From contig CM070626.1 in NCBI GenBank assembly GCA_036346255.1, positions 14,656,001 through 14,720,000 on the forward strand: a stretch of 64,000 nt of DNA, read 5' to 3'. The notes beneath the pieces were generated by a model. That model worked only from the letters and a program-made list of their open reading frames with translations, searched no databases and was not told the origin of the DNA. Shown piece after piece: positions 32,019 through 43,299 of the stretch. The DNA is from Ampelocalamus luodianensis (lineage: Eukaryota > Streptophyta > Magnoliopsida > Poales > Poaceae). Position numbers and translations under genes: made by a program. The stretch's first letter is position 1. Every line of letters starts with the position of its first letter.

Positions 32019-32821
32019 CGATTTTAGACCATATGTCCTGTGCATCCTGGTCTGTAGTCTCACTCCCGTGTGTTTGAGAGAGATGTATGCTGTGGCCAAC
32101 ATATGTTGAAAATGGTTTGACGACGTAGTGACCGGATCGTATCTAGTCCTCTTTTTTTTTCGAACAAGTCACCGGGGGAAAAGATACTCACCTAAATTAT
32201 ATTGACTTGTTACGAAATTTAATGTGATTGTATGATTTGTATCTAGTCCTGTGGGACCAGACTACACAAAGCTTGAAAGGCACGTGGTTAAGAAGCTGCC
32301 AAAAAATCCCGTGTCAAATTAACGCCCGAGACCAACCTCCTAATTTGGCCGGTAGCGGAGGTAGCATAGGAGCATGGGTACAGCCGTGCCCTCAGTTGTT
32401 TTTACAAAAATATCTGTTATATATATTGTATATAAATACATTAATAAATTTTAGTACAATTAATGATATTTATGATTATATATAAGTTTTAGAATAGAAT
32501 ATATGTTAGTATGTAGAATTGTATAAATCATGTATATTATGTAGAAGCAGAGTAGTTAGTAGTGAGTTAATTAGTTAATCATAAGTCGATAGAACTATAT
32601 ATTATTAAGTATGTACCTCTCATGAAAATTCTGGCTCAGCCGTTGAATTTGGCACAGTCACAAGTGTCCAAGTTGTCATCACCTTGGTGTCGTAATTAGA
32701 CAAAGGTACAAGCTTACACAGTTGCTCTTTTTGGCATGTTCTGTGATGGAAACATGGTATGACTAGTGTCCACGTGTGGTTTGGATCAGTCCCGGTATTT
32801 TTGCCAACTTGAAAAGACCCA
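32018..32821. other. AT-rich intergenic DNA; possible hAT-type remnant
   Basis: Between ggtacagccgtgccctcag (32378) and tctggctcagccg (32630) is an AT-rich stretch whose ends resemble decayed hAT-type termini. No coding region is seen. The last bases form the left flank (accca) of the Gypsy insertion. Confidence 0.35.
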
Positions 32822-33542
32822 TGACGGAATATAATAATTCTTATTTTACTATTTATCTATCATTTTTATTATAGGTAATAAGATAGTCATACTAATATTA
32901 AGTATACCTCTTAATGTTCATAAGGAAAAAACTTAGCTATATGGTCGTAAGCCTTCCTACGACCATCCTATGGTCGTAAGTCTTTCTACGACCATGACTT
33001 AGTCGTAAGTTCTTCTACGACTATCTTGTGATTGTAGAATCTTCTGCGACCAGTTTGGCTACGACAATCTTGTAATTGATAAGGCCTACTGATTTGCAGG
33101 CTGATCAATTAGGGAGTTTTATGCATCATATTCGGCACACATGGCAGTTAATATATGCAGTTATTCTAAAAAATAACTGCACATCTTCTTATATGTCTCC
33201 GACGATAACCGTCTGATGACGTAGGGGTGCTGTCTCTATGATAGTAAATTCTATCAACCGGTTCATCATTTGAATCGTTGAGACGCCTCTTAGCTTGAAG
33301 CAATTGTCACCCCTTCATATGCTATATAAATACTAAGATGAGAGGACAGGAGACACGAAGCATTAGTCTTCTTCTTGATTGTAATCAGCACATTCAATAT
33401 AGCCACACAGCAGTAGGTTATTATTCTCTCCAGAGAAGACCTGAACCTATATAAAATCCATGTCTCATTCTCTGCGTGGTTCTAATTTTAGGAGACCCCC
33501 ATACAATAATTTATATGTAAGATCGGTACTAAATCACCGACA
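32822..33542 (+). repeat. 5' LTR of the Gypsy element
   Basis: A 721-bp LTR with TATA-like ctatataaatac near 33320 and end aaatcaccgaca. It is closely matched by 40022-40746 and, inverted, by 33737-34404. Confidence 0.88.
32942..33070 (+). repeat. Array of short hairpins in the LTR
   Basis: Four successive imperfect palindromes of the form tggtcgtaag-cttc-tacgacca occur in the U3 part. The same array recurs in the 3' LTR (about 40142-40270) and the inverted LTR (about 34195-34300). Confidence 0.8.
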
Positions 33543-33727
33543 GTTGGCGCCGATAGTGGGGAGTTTCTAATGATTCCTTTTCGACAAGTTCTTTTAGTTA
33601 TTAAACTCTGATGCTTTCATGGCAAGAGAGTGGAATGAGAAGAACTGGTTCGATCTAACCGACTATGCAAAACTCGACATGGATGTCTGCTACGACTACG
33701 AGCATAGTATTATTTCATCCGATGGAC
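33543..33727 (+). other. Primer-binding site, leader and gag start
   Basis: gttggcgccgatagtgggg follows the LTR directly and is the primer-binding region typical of this Gypsy group. An ATG at about 33619 opens MAREWNEKNWFDLTDYAKLD and continues about 37 codons, probably the gag N-terminus. It is cut off at 33728, where an inverted primer site and LTR begin. Confidence 0.6.
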
Positions 33728-33736
33728 GGCGCCAAC
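33728..33736 (-). other. Partial primer-binding site in inverted orientation
   Basis: ggcgccaac is the reverse complement of the first bases after the 5' LTR (gttggcgcc). Homology to the element stops after 9-10 bases of the primer site. Confidence 0.7.
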
Positions 33737-34404
33737 TGTCGGTGATTTAGTACCGATCTTACATATAAATTATTGTATGAGGGTCTTCTCGAATTAGAAC
33801 CACACAGAGAATAACACAGGGATTTTATACAGATCCCGATCTTCTCTAGAGAGAATAATAACCCTACTCCCATGTGACTATATTGAATATGCTGATTACA
33901 AGAAGAAGAAGACTAATGCTCCGTGTCTCCTGTCCTCTGATCTTCTGATCCTCTCACTCTTAGTCTTTATATAGCATATGAAGGGGCGGCAGTTGCTTCA
34001 AGCCAAGAGGTGTCTCAACGATTCAAATGATGAACCGGTTGATAGAAGTTATTGTCATAGAGACAGCACCCCCACGTCACCATATATTCCTGAGAATAAC
34101 TGCATATATTAACTGCCATATGTGCTGAACATGACGTATAAGACTCCCTAATCGATCAGGCTCACAACTCAGCAGGCTTTATCAATTACAAGGTTGTCGT
34201 AGCTAAGCTGGTCGTAGAAGGTTCTACGATCACAAGACAGTCGTAGAAGGACTTACGACTATAGGGTAGTCGTAGAAGGGCTTACGACCATTCCATTAAG
34301 GTTCTCCCTTATGAACGCTAAGCGGTATACTTATGTATCATGTGATGGTTTTATCATATTAATTACAGATAAATAATAAATTGATGATTATTAGATCCTC
34401 ATCA
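33737..34404 (-). repeat. Inverted LTR copy inside the Gypsy element
   Basis: This is a full-length LTR of the same family in reverse orientation: the minus strand starts tgatgaggatctaataatc at 34404 and ends aaatcaccgaca at 33737. On the outer side it carries only the first bases of the primer site. On the other side its U3 end is fused directly to the integrase coding sequence at 34405. Confidence 0.85.
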
Positions 34405-35181
34405 TGGTTATTGATACGTTCACAAAATGGATTAAAATCGAACATGTGATTGGGATAACAACGGAAGCAGTTAAGAGGTTCATAATGAGAAGCATGATTA
34501 CTCGACTTGGTGATCCAAGTCGAATAATTATAGACAATGGTAAACAATTTTTTAGTGCAAAATTTCAAGAATTTTACGAAGAATTGGGTACCAAACTGTG
34601 TTATGCCTCTATTGCTCACCCACAAAGTATTGGGGCAGTTGAAAGAGCGAATGACCAAATTATGCAGAGAATCAAAACTCGAGTCTTCGACCATCTTATC
34701 AAGCGCTCGGGACTTGGGTACAAGAATTACCCTCAGTATTATGGACAATTAGCACGACTTCTAGTCGGGCAATAGGTGAAACACTATTTTTTCTAGTTTT
34801 TGGAGTGGAAGCCATGCTTTCGCAGAACTAAAGATTCAATCGATAAGGGTAAAAAATTTCAACAACTCTTTCCAGAAACAACTTTGATCGGATGACATCA
34901 ACCTACTCGAAGAAAGAGGAACCAAGACTTAATCCGTTCGGTAGTCTATCAACAAGCCCTGCGCAAATACTAGATTCGTAAGGTCTAGCCTTGCTGTAGG
35001 TGACTTAGTATTAAAAAAGATTCAATTCCAGTCTAATTGAAACAAACGTCCCCCCAAGTGGGAAGGTCCTTATACAGAGGTCGAAGTTACACTACCAGGT
35101 TCGGTATGACTTGCAATGGAAGATGGCCGGATCCTTTCAAACTCTTGGAATATCGACCAGCTACGCAAATTTTATGTGTAA
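34405..35181 (+). pseudogene. Gypsy pol 3' part (integrase), broken
   Basis: The + frame from 34404 reads VIDTFTKWIKIEHVIG (first catalytic Asp), RIIIDNGKQFFSAKFQEFYE (second Asp), AHPQSIGAVERANDQIMQ (Glu), so the D-D-E residues are all present, and it stops at 34773-34775. Beyond the stop, FLVFGVEAMLPAELRF and a C-terminal NSWNIDQLRKFYV ending in a stop at 35179-35181 can be followed through several frame breaks; this is the normal pol end of Tat-type Gypsy elements. Integrase inserts the cDNA. Everything upstream in pol is replaced by the inverted LTR. Confidence 0.85.
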
Positions 35182-35189
35182 TCCCACAT

Positions 35190-36120
35190 TCTCAATAAAG
35201 TTTTAGTTTTGTTAATCTTTATTGTCAGATATTAAGTAATGCTTTGATGATTTCTCGATTATGTTTTAACACTTGGTTTTCTTTACACTGGTCGAAGAAC
35301 AGTAATATCACCTAGTCGAAGTCTTTTCTCTTTGCATGTGGTTTTGTCCACTAGAAGGAACTTTCTAGTGTCGACTTGTTCCTAACTTTTGCTGCCAATA
35401 CAAAGAAACTAGGTTCAACAACATTTGGTCGAATAATTTCTGGCAAACTCTTTTTCAACTAAATTTATTTCTTCATTCTTTTTGAAAAATTATCTAAGAG
35501 GAGTATGCTTTTATAATTTTTTTGACTCATTTTGGTCAATTCGATTAGTTCAAACTGGTCGGAGGAAGACACAACATCTAGTCGAGGTCTTTCCTCTCTG
35601 CACATGGTCCTGCCCACTAGAAGGAACTTTCTAGTGTCGTACTGTTTCTAACTCTTGCTATTAGCATAAAACCATTGAGTTCACTAAAAGATATCGAACA
35701 TAAAACCATTGAGTTCACTAAAAGATATCGAACGATTTTTTTAAAAGCATTCTGATAGTTTGTCCAACTAATGTTGATGCCCTTGATTTGATTAATCTGG
35801 TCCTGCCCACTAGAAGGAACTTCCTAGTGTCGATCTGTTATTAAATCTTGCAACTAGAATATGATAATCGAGATCAACAACTGAAGTTAGATAAACCTTT
35901 TATAATCAAACCCTTTTTCTACACTATTTACTTAGTTTATACAAATAAACTAAGCAAATAGTCGGAGGCTAGGATAAAGTTATACATATGACTTCAATTA
36001 TTAATCTTAAATTCAATTTCTTTCTTTCTATTTTAATGTCTTACTAGTTACTAACTACTCGATAAGACAATTTGCAGAAAATAGAAGATTCACATTCATA
36101 AGCAAAAGCTTGTTTTTACA
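35190..36120 (+). repeat. Repeat-rich spacer between pol and the antisense ORF
   Basis: Three related blocks contain cactagaaggaac(t)t-ctagtg, which can form a small hairpin (near 35350, 35618 and 35809), each in a ~65-bp context with 'gtcctgcc' and 'ctaac(t)cttgc'. A perfect 34-bp direct duplication (aaaaccattgagttcactaa...) lies at 35666-35735. It is non-coding. Confidence 0.7.
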
Positions 36121-36129
36121 AGTTCTCTA

Positions 36130-39100
36130 TTACAAACTACTCTGACAAAGAAGATCCAATTTGCATCTCCTCTGCGACTTTTTACTGACCAGCTGCACTT
36201 CTTCAATCAACAAAACTGCTTCTGCTTCAAGGCAGTCGAAGTCGGCCTCGATTGGTTGTAGATTAAGATTATGGTGATGAGCCTTAAGCTTTGCCAAGGC
36301 ATAGCTCACTGCACTTTCGACCGCCTCTCTTATTAAGTGAGCTTGGTTGGTCTTCAGTGTGGTTATCAACTCTTCTAAAGTTATGACTTGTTGTCCAATG
36401 GTACTTGTTTGGGCAATCATGGTGTCTTCAAGAGGAGTGATCTCCTTAGCACCAACCCCACCGAGTACATTGTTCAAGAGAGAAATGTTGTCTTGAAGAT
36501 TGATCTTCATCGACTTTATCCCCTTCTGACTACAAGTCGAAGCTTCTTGGAGTCGCTTTATTTCGACCGCTTGCTCTGCACATAGAGTGAGACTAGTCAG
36601 AATAATACCTCTCAAAAGTTAGTTAACAGAACTGGTCGTAGGTAAAGGGTTTCTTACCTACTAGTTGAGAATCAAGCTTTTTGACTTCGTTGTCGTGAGA
36701 GGCAGCATTCTTTGTGCACTACTCTTCCCATGACTTTATCTTCTTGTCCTTTCTTTGCCGAGACGGGAAAACTCGCCAACTACCAAGGCCTTTTGCTTGA
36801 CCTCGGTTTGGAGCTTACCTATTTCGACCTCTTTTTCTGTCAAGGGAAAAGAGTTAGAAAAAGAAAAGAAAGTCATTTATATGAACAATTTTAAGTTTAG
36901 AACTTACTGTTTATTTCATTATACAGCTCACAAGCTGTAGAATTTGCCCCCTGAAGTTTTTCAGTAGGTCTATTTTATCTTTCCTTAGCTTCTGCATCTC
37001 GACTTTCTCGTAGTCGAGTACATCAGCCAAGGACTTTTCGTAACGCTTAAACATACAAAGGTTAAAAGTAGACATGAGAACTGGACATGTAACAGAAAAC
37101 CTACCATCTTTCTGCCTGCTTGCAGAGTTCAATTTTTTGATGTCTTAACAGCACAAATTGTCTGTTGTATTCACCAACAATAGCAACTTGTTCAAAAGCT
37201 CTCTGAAGAAAAAACGACAGTGAGATGCATAAAAAAATCCAAATATGTAAATGTTTGGTTTCGAATACTCACAAAAATAGTCAACCAAGTGAAATTGCTC
37301 TTCGACTTTGTTCCACCATACTCTTTGAAGACGCTCGTCGTCAAAGATATGTCCCCTATTGGGAATATCCTTAGGGTGTGGGACTCTGTCTTGAGACCCG
37401 AACAAAGAAGATCCGACAATCGGTGGGCCCAAGAACTCGGGGAAGTCGAAGAAGTCTTCTTGTCCTTCTTCTTCTTCCTTCTTGAGGGCTAGGAGGAATG
37501 TCTCCCACGACTTCCTTCCCGGCACGGTGATCGGAGGTTTCTCTTCCATCTTGACCAGATGCCTTTGATGATTGTAGGACCACGTCCCTTGTCCTATTAT
37601 TGATGTCTTCAATAACAGGACCAGTCATCATGGCAACCGTGTCGTTCGCTGTCTTCGCCTCTGTCTCCACGACCATCTTAGTGGTCGTAGTTGCCTCGGA
37701 AACGCTGACTTTTTCCACCATAGGGACAATAGTCAATCCCTCGACCACCTTCGTTGTTGTCTCTTCGATTGCAAGAGAAACTACAACAGGCATCTCGATA
37801 GAAGCATCCTTGGGGGTTGGAGGAGTAGGACTAAGATTGCAGAAAAAAGAAAATATGTCAAATTGTAGATGACAAAAGATAAATGCTATCCTTATGCTTT
37901 TGATTTTTACATACCTTGGATTTCTGGATACAATCTGAATTTAGAAGAAACCTTCCCCAAATAAGATTTCTTTTTCTCTTCGATCGTCTCAATCCTCGCG
38001 AAACTTTTAGCCCCCAGGAGGCTTTCACTGCCATGAGATTGAGAGGTCAAGGTTTCTTCGACCACGTCTTGTTGAAGGACTTGTAGAGGGTTTGGGACCT
38101 TTACGACCACATTTGGTCGTAGGTCTTGAGCGAGAGCTATAGCTCCAGGAGCCTCTTGCCCTTCCTGATTGAAACCAGTTTCAACCACCTGAGGGTCAAC
38201 ATTTCCTTCAACCACGGGCTCTGCTGATGCCACAATATCCTTCACAAAAGAAACAAAACTATTCTAGTTCTCCTTTTCTAATCGCTTAACAAAGCCATGA
38301 GAATTAGAAACTAAAAAAGTCTTGTCATCGTAGTGTAATGGTACCTTGGTCTTGGAGGCTTTGTGCTTTAGTACTTCGATCGTCCCTCTTTTCTCTACAA
38401 CAACTACGTTTGCAAAGAATTTTCTGACAGAGCTGGTCGGGGGGAGCAGAACTTGAGCCTTCACCTTGCTTAACGGCGATCTTCACAAGGTGACGCCTTT
38501 TGGCCAGAGGAACTTTATTTTCCTCTAGCCCTTTTTTGACAACCATCAATTTAACCTCTTGGTCGTCTTGATTGTCTGCCATGCCTACTTTCTGTAAAAG
38601 TTAGAAAAGAAACATTACTTAGTGGTCGATTTCCATGACTACGAGACCTTAAAGACGAAATCAATCTTTGATTACCGATAGGCGTTCTTCCCTTTCCTTT
38701 GCGGATATGACCACTAGGATTCGAGGAGCCCCTATGGCAGGTGTTGGACCTTTTCACAAATGAGTTTGACACGGGTGTCAATCTCTGTTTGTGAGAGATC
38801 TGCACAGGTAGATAAGACATTCAACAATCAAGCTTGAAATTAACCAAAAAGAGCCGAGTTGAAAGGTTATCTACCTTCTATGAAATCCCAAATCGAATCT
38901 TTAATCCTCGAGTACTTCCACATGGGATGTGCTCATTTCTTCAAAGGACTGATATGACGTGTGATGAAATCTTTCACCACGTAACATCCGGTAAGTCCCT
39001 CTTCCTTTAAGTCTTTTATGACTTGAATGTGGGGCGATCCGGTCAATGTTGCTGGGAGTTGAATCCCAGGAGGAACTCTTCTCAGTAGCTTTGCCTGCGA

Positions 39101-39603
39101 AGAAGAGGCTATCTTCCTTGGTCGTTTTCCAGTAGAACCACCTCTTTTTCCATCCTGACCATGACGATCGGGTGATCATCTAGATGTACTCCTTCGACTT
39201 TCTAGCGTGGAGTTTTAGACCACATCTTCCTGCAATTCCGGCCTACCGGCTCATCCCATAGTAGTACTTGAAGAGCTATAAATCTGTGTGAATCCCCTGA
39301 TAGGCTTCACACAAGTATGCGAACACACTCATTGTGATGGAATTGGGAACAAGATTCACCAATTCCAGCCCCAAAGTGCTCAAGTACCAGCGTGAGAAAA
39401 GGATGAGCGGGCAAACGAAGACCATATTCACAGCATGCTTGGAACACTAGAATGGTGTCGTCTTCGCCTGAAAGCTAATGTTGTCCAGTAGCTTCGATCC
39501 ACTTCACATAAGTGCTCTTTGGGATCTTCCCGGCAGTGATCAAAGCCTTTATCTTTGTCGTATCCATCTCTGATACTGCCCACTTAGAAGCGGTTTCGAC
39601 CAT
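36130..39603 (-). pseudogene. Antisense ORF relic of a Tat-type Gypsy element (Transposase_28-like)
   Basis: On the minus strand an ATG at 39603 opens METASKWAV-type sequence. Then come LPAHPFLTLVLEHFG and SITMSVFAYLCEAYQGIH, typical of the plant 'putative gypsy type transposon' family (Pfam Transposase_28-like), followed by charged and low-complexity segments (38582-37907, 37793-37371) and a coiled-coil-like C-terminal part (36615-36130: EQAVEIKRLQEAS, TLEELITTLKTNQA). Known Grande/RIRE2-type elements carry such a gene antisense between pol and the 3' LTR; its function is not established. There are stops and frameshifts throughout. Some short gaps may be introns (for example 36616-36660), which I cannot verify. 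Confidence 0.7.
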
Positions 39604-40021
39604 TTTCTCTCGGTGAGGTTGGTTCGGATTTGGAAAGGCTTAGAGGAAGGAGGCAATTTGATTGGCGACGGAGAGAGTAGGACTCGAGGAATAGTTGAGG
39701 CAATTGGGGAAAGTAAATACTATAAAGTCACCTCTGCGGTAAGTTTTTATAGTCGCACGCTTGAGTTAGAGATCGTGGGAACTCATCAGTTACCACCTCT
39801 TGAGAGCGCTCTAACAGACAGGTCTGTGAGGGTCGATTTGGATTCTTAATTTTGTTTGTTTGAGAAAAATGAGTATGTCTTTACAACTCAAGTGAAATTA
39901 CCTCTTTTACCAAGTCTATTTCTAGTCAAATGAAATACTAGTTGAAAATATTTTACTTTTGACCATCGTTCTATGACCTCTTGTTCAAGTAAATTATTTT
40001 CACTTGAAGTTGGGGACTAGA
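39604..40021 (+). other. 3' non-coding region and polypurine tract
   Basis: This region separates the antisense ORF start from the 3' LTR. gttggggactaga immediately before 40022 serves as the polypurine tract. It may also hold the promoter of the antisense gene. Confidence 0.5.
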
Positions 40022-40746
40022 TGATGGGGATATAATAATCCCTATTTTACTATTTATCTGTAATTCTTATTATAGGTACTAAGATAGTCATACTAATCTT
40101 AAGTATTCCCCTTAATATTCATAAGGAAAAAACTTAGCTATGTGGTCGTAAGCCTTCCTACGACCATCCTATGATCGTAAGTCTTTCTATGATCATGACC
40201 AAGTCGTAAGTCCTTCTATGACTACATTGTGATCATAGAACCTTCTACGACTAGCTTGGCTACGATAACCTTATAATTGATAAGGCATGCTGACTTGTAG
40301 ACCTGATCAATTAGGGAGACTTATGCGTCACGTTCAACACACATGGCAGTTAATATATGCAGTTATGCTCAAGAATAACTGCACATCTTCTTCTCTGTCT
40401 CCGACGATAACCATATGGTGACGGGGGGGGGGTGCTGTCTCTATGACAGTAACTTCTATCAACCAGTTCATTATTTGAATCGTTGAGACGCCTCTTGCTT
40501 GAAGCAACTGACGCCCCTTCTTATGCTATATAAAGACTAATATCAGAGGACACGAGACACGAAGTATTAGTCTTCTTCTTGATTATAATCAACACATTCA
40601 ATATAGCTACACAGAAGTAGGGTTAGTGTTCGCTCTGAAGAAGGCCTGAACCTGTATAAAGTCCCATTGTCATTCTCTGCGAGGTTTTAATTCTAGGAGA
40701 CCCCATACAATCATTTATATGTAAGATCGGTACTAGATCACTGACA
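40022..40746 (+). repeat. 3' LTR of the Gypsy element
   Basis: A 725-bp LTR matching 32822-33542 throughout, including the hairpin array and the TATA region (ctatataaagac), with scattered substitutions and a G run near 40420. Confidence 0.88.
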
Positions 40747-40751
40747 ACCAA

Positions 40752-41870
40752 AAAAATTCTAAATTCTAAAACTTGTTTGAAGTTTGGTTCAATTTGAGTT
40801 TTTGCCAGATTTGGAAAGATTTTCCTCTTTTTCGCTTTCCTCTTTCGGAATTCCACTTTCCCAGCCAAGAAGCATATTCCTCGCCGTCGCTTTCTCCTCT
40901 GTTCTTGGTTGCCTCGCGTCACACCACCAGTCTCCACGCTTCACGGCCGTTCACCCTCGCGCTGCCCACGCTCCACGTCACCTCGCGCCTTCGCCCGCGC
41001 TAGCGCCCACACCACCCGCTTGATGCGCCGCGAATGTCATAGTTGCCCTTGCCAGCTTGCGCGCCCGCGCCAATGAGACACCACCTTCCTCACGACACCA
41101 CCATCCTCACGACACCAACTTGCCACCAGCTTCCCCTTCTCCAGCGCCGATTATGCTTGGCCATCCACCTCGCCGCCATGCGCCATGCCGTCCCTAGCAT
41201 GCACACTGTCGCCACCACCTTCCTGGGCTATAAAAGCCGTCGCCACCGTGTCATGTCCTTCACCATCACTCACCCCACCTCATTGGACCCCTCTTTCTTC
41301 CCCAACCCTGGGCAACTCCATGAATTGCCGCCACCTTCTTCTTCTTCTTCTTCTCCGGTGAACCGAAACCCAATCCACCGCCACCCTCTAGCCCCTAGCC
41401 TCTATACCCTGTCACCAGCACTGCCTTGCCCTCTTGAAACTTTTCCCCACCACCACCCACCCCATCCCCGTCGCCAGCTCGTCTCCACCACCATGTCCCA
41501 CTGTCACGCCGCCATCGGCCAACGGTGCCAAACCACCACAGAGCTTCCCTAGCCCCGCCGCCACCACCGTCATGATCCCCTTGGTCCACTAGTGCTCAAG
41601 CACCGACCGCTTTGGCCGGAGCATGGCCGGAGCGCTGCTACCGCCATCCTATGTTCCAGCCTTGCGCCACCGCCGTCGCCACACCATTCCCGAGCTACCT
41701 CATCCTGTGTGAAATGCCCAAAATGGGTTGCCCGCGCCTCATTGATTCTCACTACACCACCTGACACCGCTGTCAGCCAGAGAGGAGGAAAGGAAGCAGA
41801 GGAAGCCAGCGAGAAGAAAGAAAAAGGGAGCTACCGAATGCCCACGTGGGCCGCCAAGTAAACCTAGCCA
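40752..41870 (+). repeat. LTR-like, TATA-bearing repeat ('family C'), + copy
   Basis: This sequence has a related opposite-strand copy split over 62330-61928 and 51932-51241 (shared: cgccgattatgcttggccat, cttcctgggctataaaagcc, cgccaccgcc, aaaatgggttgc, cacaccacctg). It has a TATA box at 41229 and a C/G-rich leader with open frames but no recognisable protein. It is probably the LTR of another retrotransposon; its ends were not found. Confidence 0.55.
41229..41235 (+). promoter_or_regulatory. TATA box of family C repeat
   Basis: TATAAAA in ctgggctataaaagccg. The corresponding site in the other copy was interrupted by an LTR insertion (see 51933). Confidence 0.5.
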
Positions 41871-42004
41871 TCTATGGTCAACAAGGGAGGCCGATTCGGT
41901 TCGAGATGGACGCCTCTACTCGACCTCATCCTCGTTAGAGAGTGAACCATTGATTGAGAGAGATAATCTTTTAATTACCTTCTTGCAAACTATCAAAAGA
42001 GCAT

Positions 42005-42334
42005 ATGGAAACTACTGTCCAGCAATTAATTGGTTTGATTCAAAATTCGATTTTTTTTCTATAGAAAAAAAACTATCATAGACTGTTTTTACTAAAAAAA
42101 ACCCATCTGTGATAGTTTATTTTTACAGACGGTTCTGAACAAGAACCGTATGTGATAATTGACTATCACAGACGGTTATTATTCAGAACCATCTGTGATA
42201 GCTTTTTCATAGATGGTTCAAAAAACGTTTGTGATGATCTCATATTATCACAGACTAATAAAGTGAGACGGTTCAGAAAACCATCTGTGATACCAATTTT
42301 GAACCGTATGTGATAATCTTTTCTGTTGTAGCAC
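42005..42334. mobile_element. CACTA end remnant
   Basis: This stretch resembles the right part of CACTA element 1: tactgtccagcaatt-attggttt, then alternating cacagacggtt / aaccgt(c/a)tgtgata repeats, then a degraded terminus ttttctgttgtagca. No left end is nearby, so it is a truncated copy. Confidence 0.75.
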
Positions 42335-42536
42335 TTACTTCTTACATATTGGCACAATGGCACTGTCAAAGGCTTTCCTATGGTCAATACTGCACTATGA
42401 GATCCGACAAATAGTCTGACCACAATGACACAAAGCGCGCATCCAGCGCGGACGTTTGTTTCTCACATAGGTTCAGTGCTCGTCGTCAGCAACTTCTAAG
42501 GAACGCAACTGCACACGGTGAGATGGCATTTTGCAT

Positions 42537-42850
42537 GCTGCGAGGTGTCCACTACGTGTCTAGAGACGAAATGTTGTATCGGTGACTATCTTCGTAAACT
42601 GAGAATACTTTAACGCCTACCTGTAACTATCATATTTGGTGTAATCACATCAGGCGTTTCCCGATGAATAAGGCCATGGGCTTGTTTGCATCTATGCATG
42701 TGTTCACGAGGTGTCCAATACCGTGTCTAGAGACGCAATTGCATCAGCGTCTATCTTCATAAACTGGAAATGCTTTAATGCTTACTTGTATCTATCATCT
42801 TTGATGTAGCCACGTCACACCTTTTCTGGTGAATAAGACCATGGATGTGT
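42537..42850 (+). repeat. Diverged tandem pair, ~145-170 bp
   Basis: Two adjacent copies share gcgaggtgtcca-tac, gtgtctagagacg, ctatcttc-taaact and gatgaataaggccatgg. They are non-coding. Confidence 0.65.
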
Positions 42851-43124
42851 CACCGCCCAGGCCTCTTTTTTTGGGTGGCAACAAGGAGGAAAGGCGATGG
42901 TGTGAACACATAGGGGGTTTCCTCTGAAGCAAAGCAGGGTGTATGTTTAGGGCCAATAATTGATTTAAATTTAAGAAAATTTCAGACGATTTATAAATAA
43001 CAAGTCCGTCAGTTAAATCCTTTGGAATTCTATAACGTAAGAAATGTTCAATTGTGTTGTTTAGATGTTTCACAGGAATAGAGTACATGATTTTAAAGAG
43101 AGATAGACGCAAAGAAAAATTCCA

Positions 43125-43290
43125 TGAGGTTGGACCGCATGTTAGATTTCCTCCAAAATTCCTATGGATCGAGCTATTTCATAGGAATTTTAGGAGCTCA
43201 TTTCTTTGATCCAAAGGGACCCATGGGAAATTTTTTCATAGAATTCCAATCCTACAAAATTCCTCAATTTTCCCAATGTTGCAAAGAGGC
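43125..43290. mobile_element. MITE-like segment
   Basis: Inverted phrases of the type aattcctatgg...ccatgggaaatt and ctttgatccaaagg are typical of a common grass MITE group. The boundaries and family are uncertain. Confidence 0.35.
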
Positions 43291-43299
43291 TCTACAACT

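Larger units (their letters stand above)
32822..40746 (+). mobile_element. Tat-type Gypsy element with an inverted third LTR (7.9 kb)
   Basis: Direct LTRs of 721 and 725 bp (32822-33542 and 40022-40746) begin tgacgg/tgatgg and end ccgaca/ctgaca. Flanks accca and accaa are a 5-bp target duplication with one change. Internally there are a primer-binding site, a few dozen gag codons, an inverted LTR copy, the integrase end of pol on the + strand, a repeat-rich spacer, and a long antisense ORF relic before a polypurine tract. Grass Tat-lineage elements (Grande/RIRE2 type) are known for an antisense ORF in this position. Most of gag, protease and reverse transcriptase is missing. Confidence 0.85.

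Noticed and set aside
41043..41552. A 169-codon frame with an ATG and a Pro/His-rich product
   Set aside because: It spans the TATA box and leader of a repeat whose other copy does not keep the frame.
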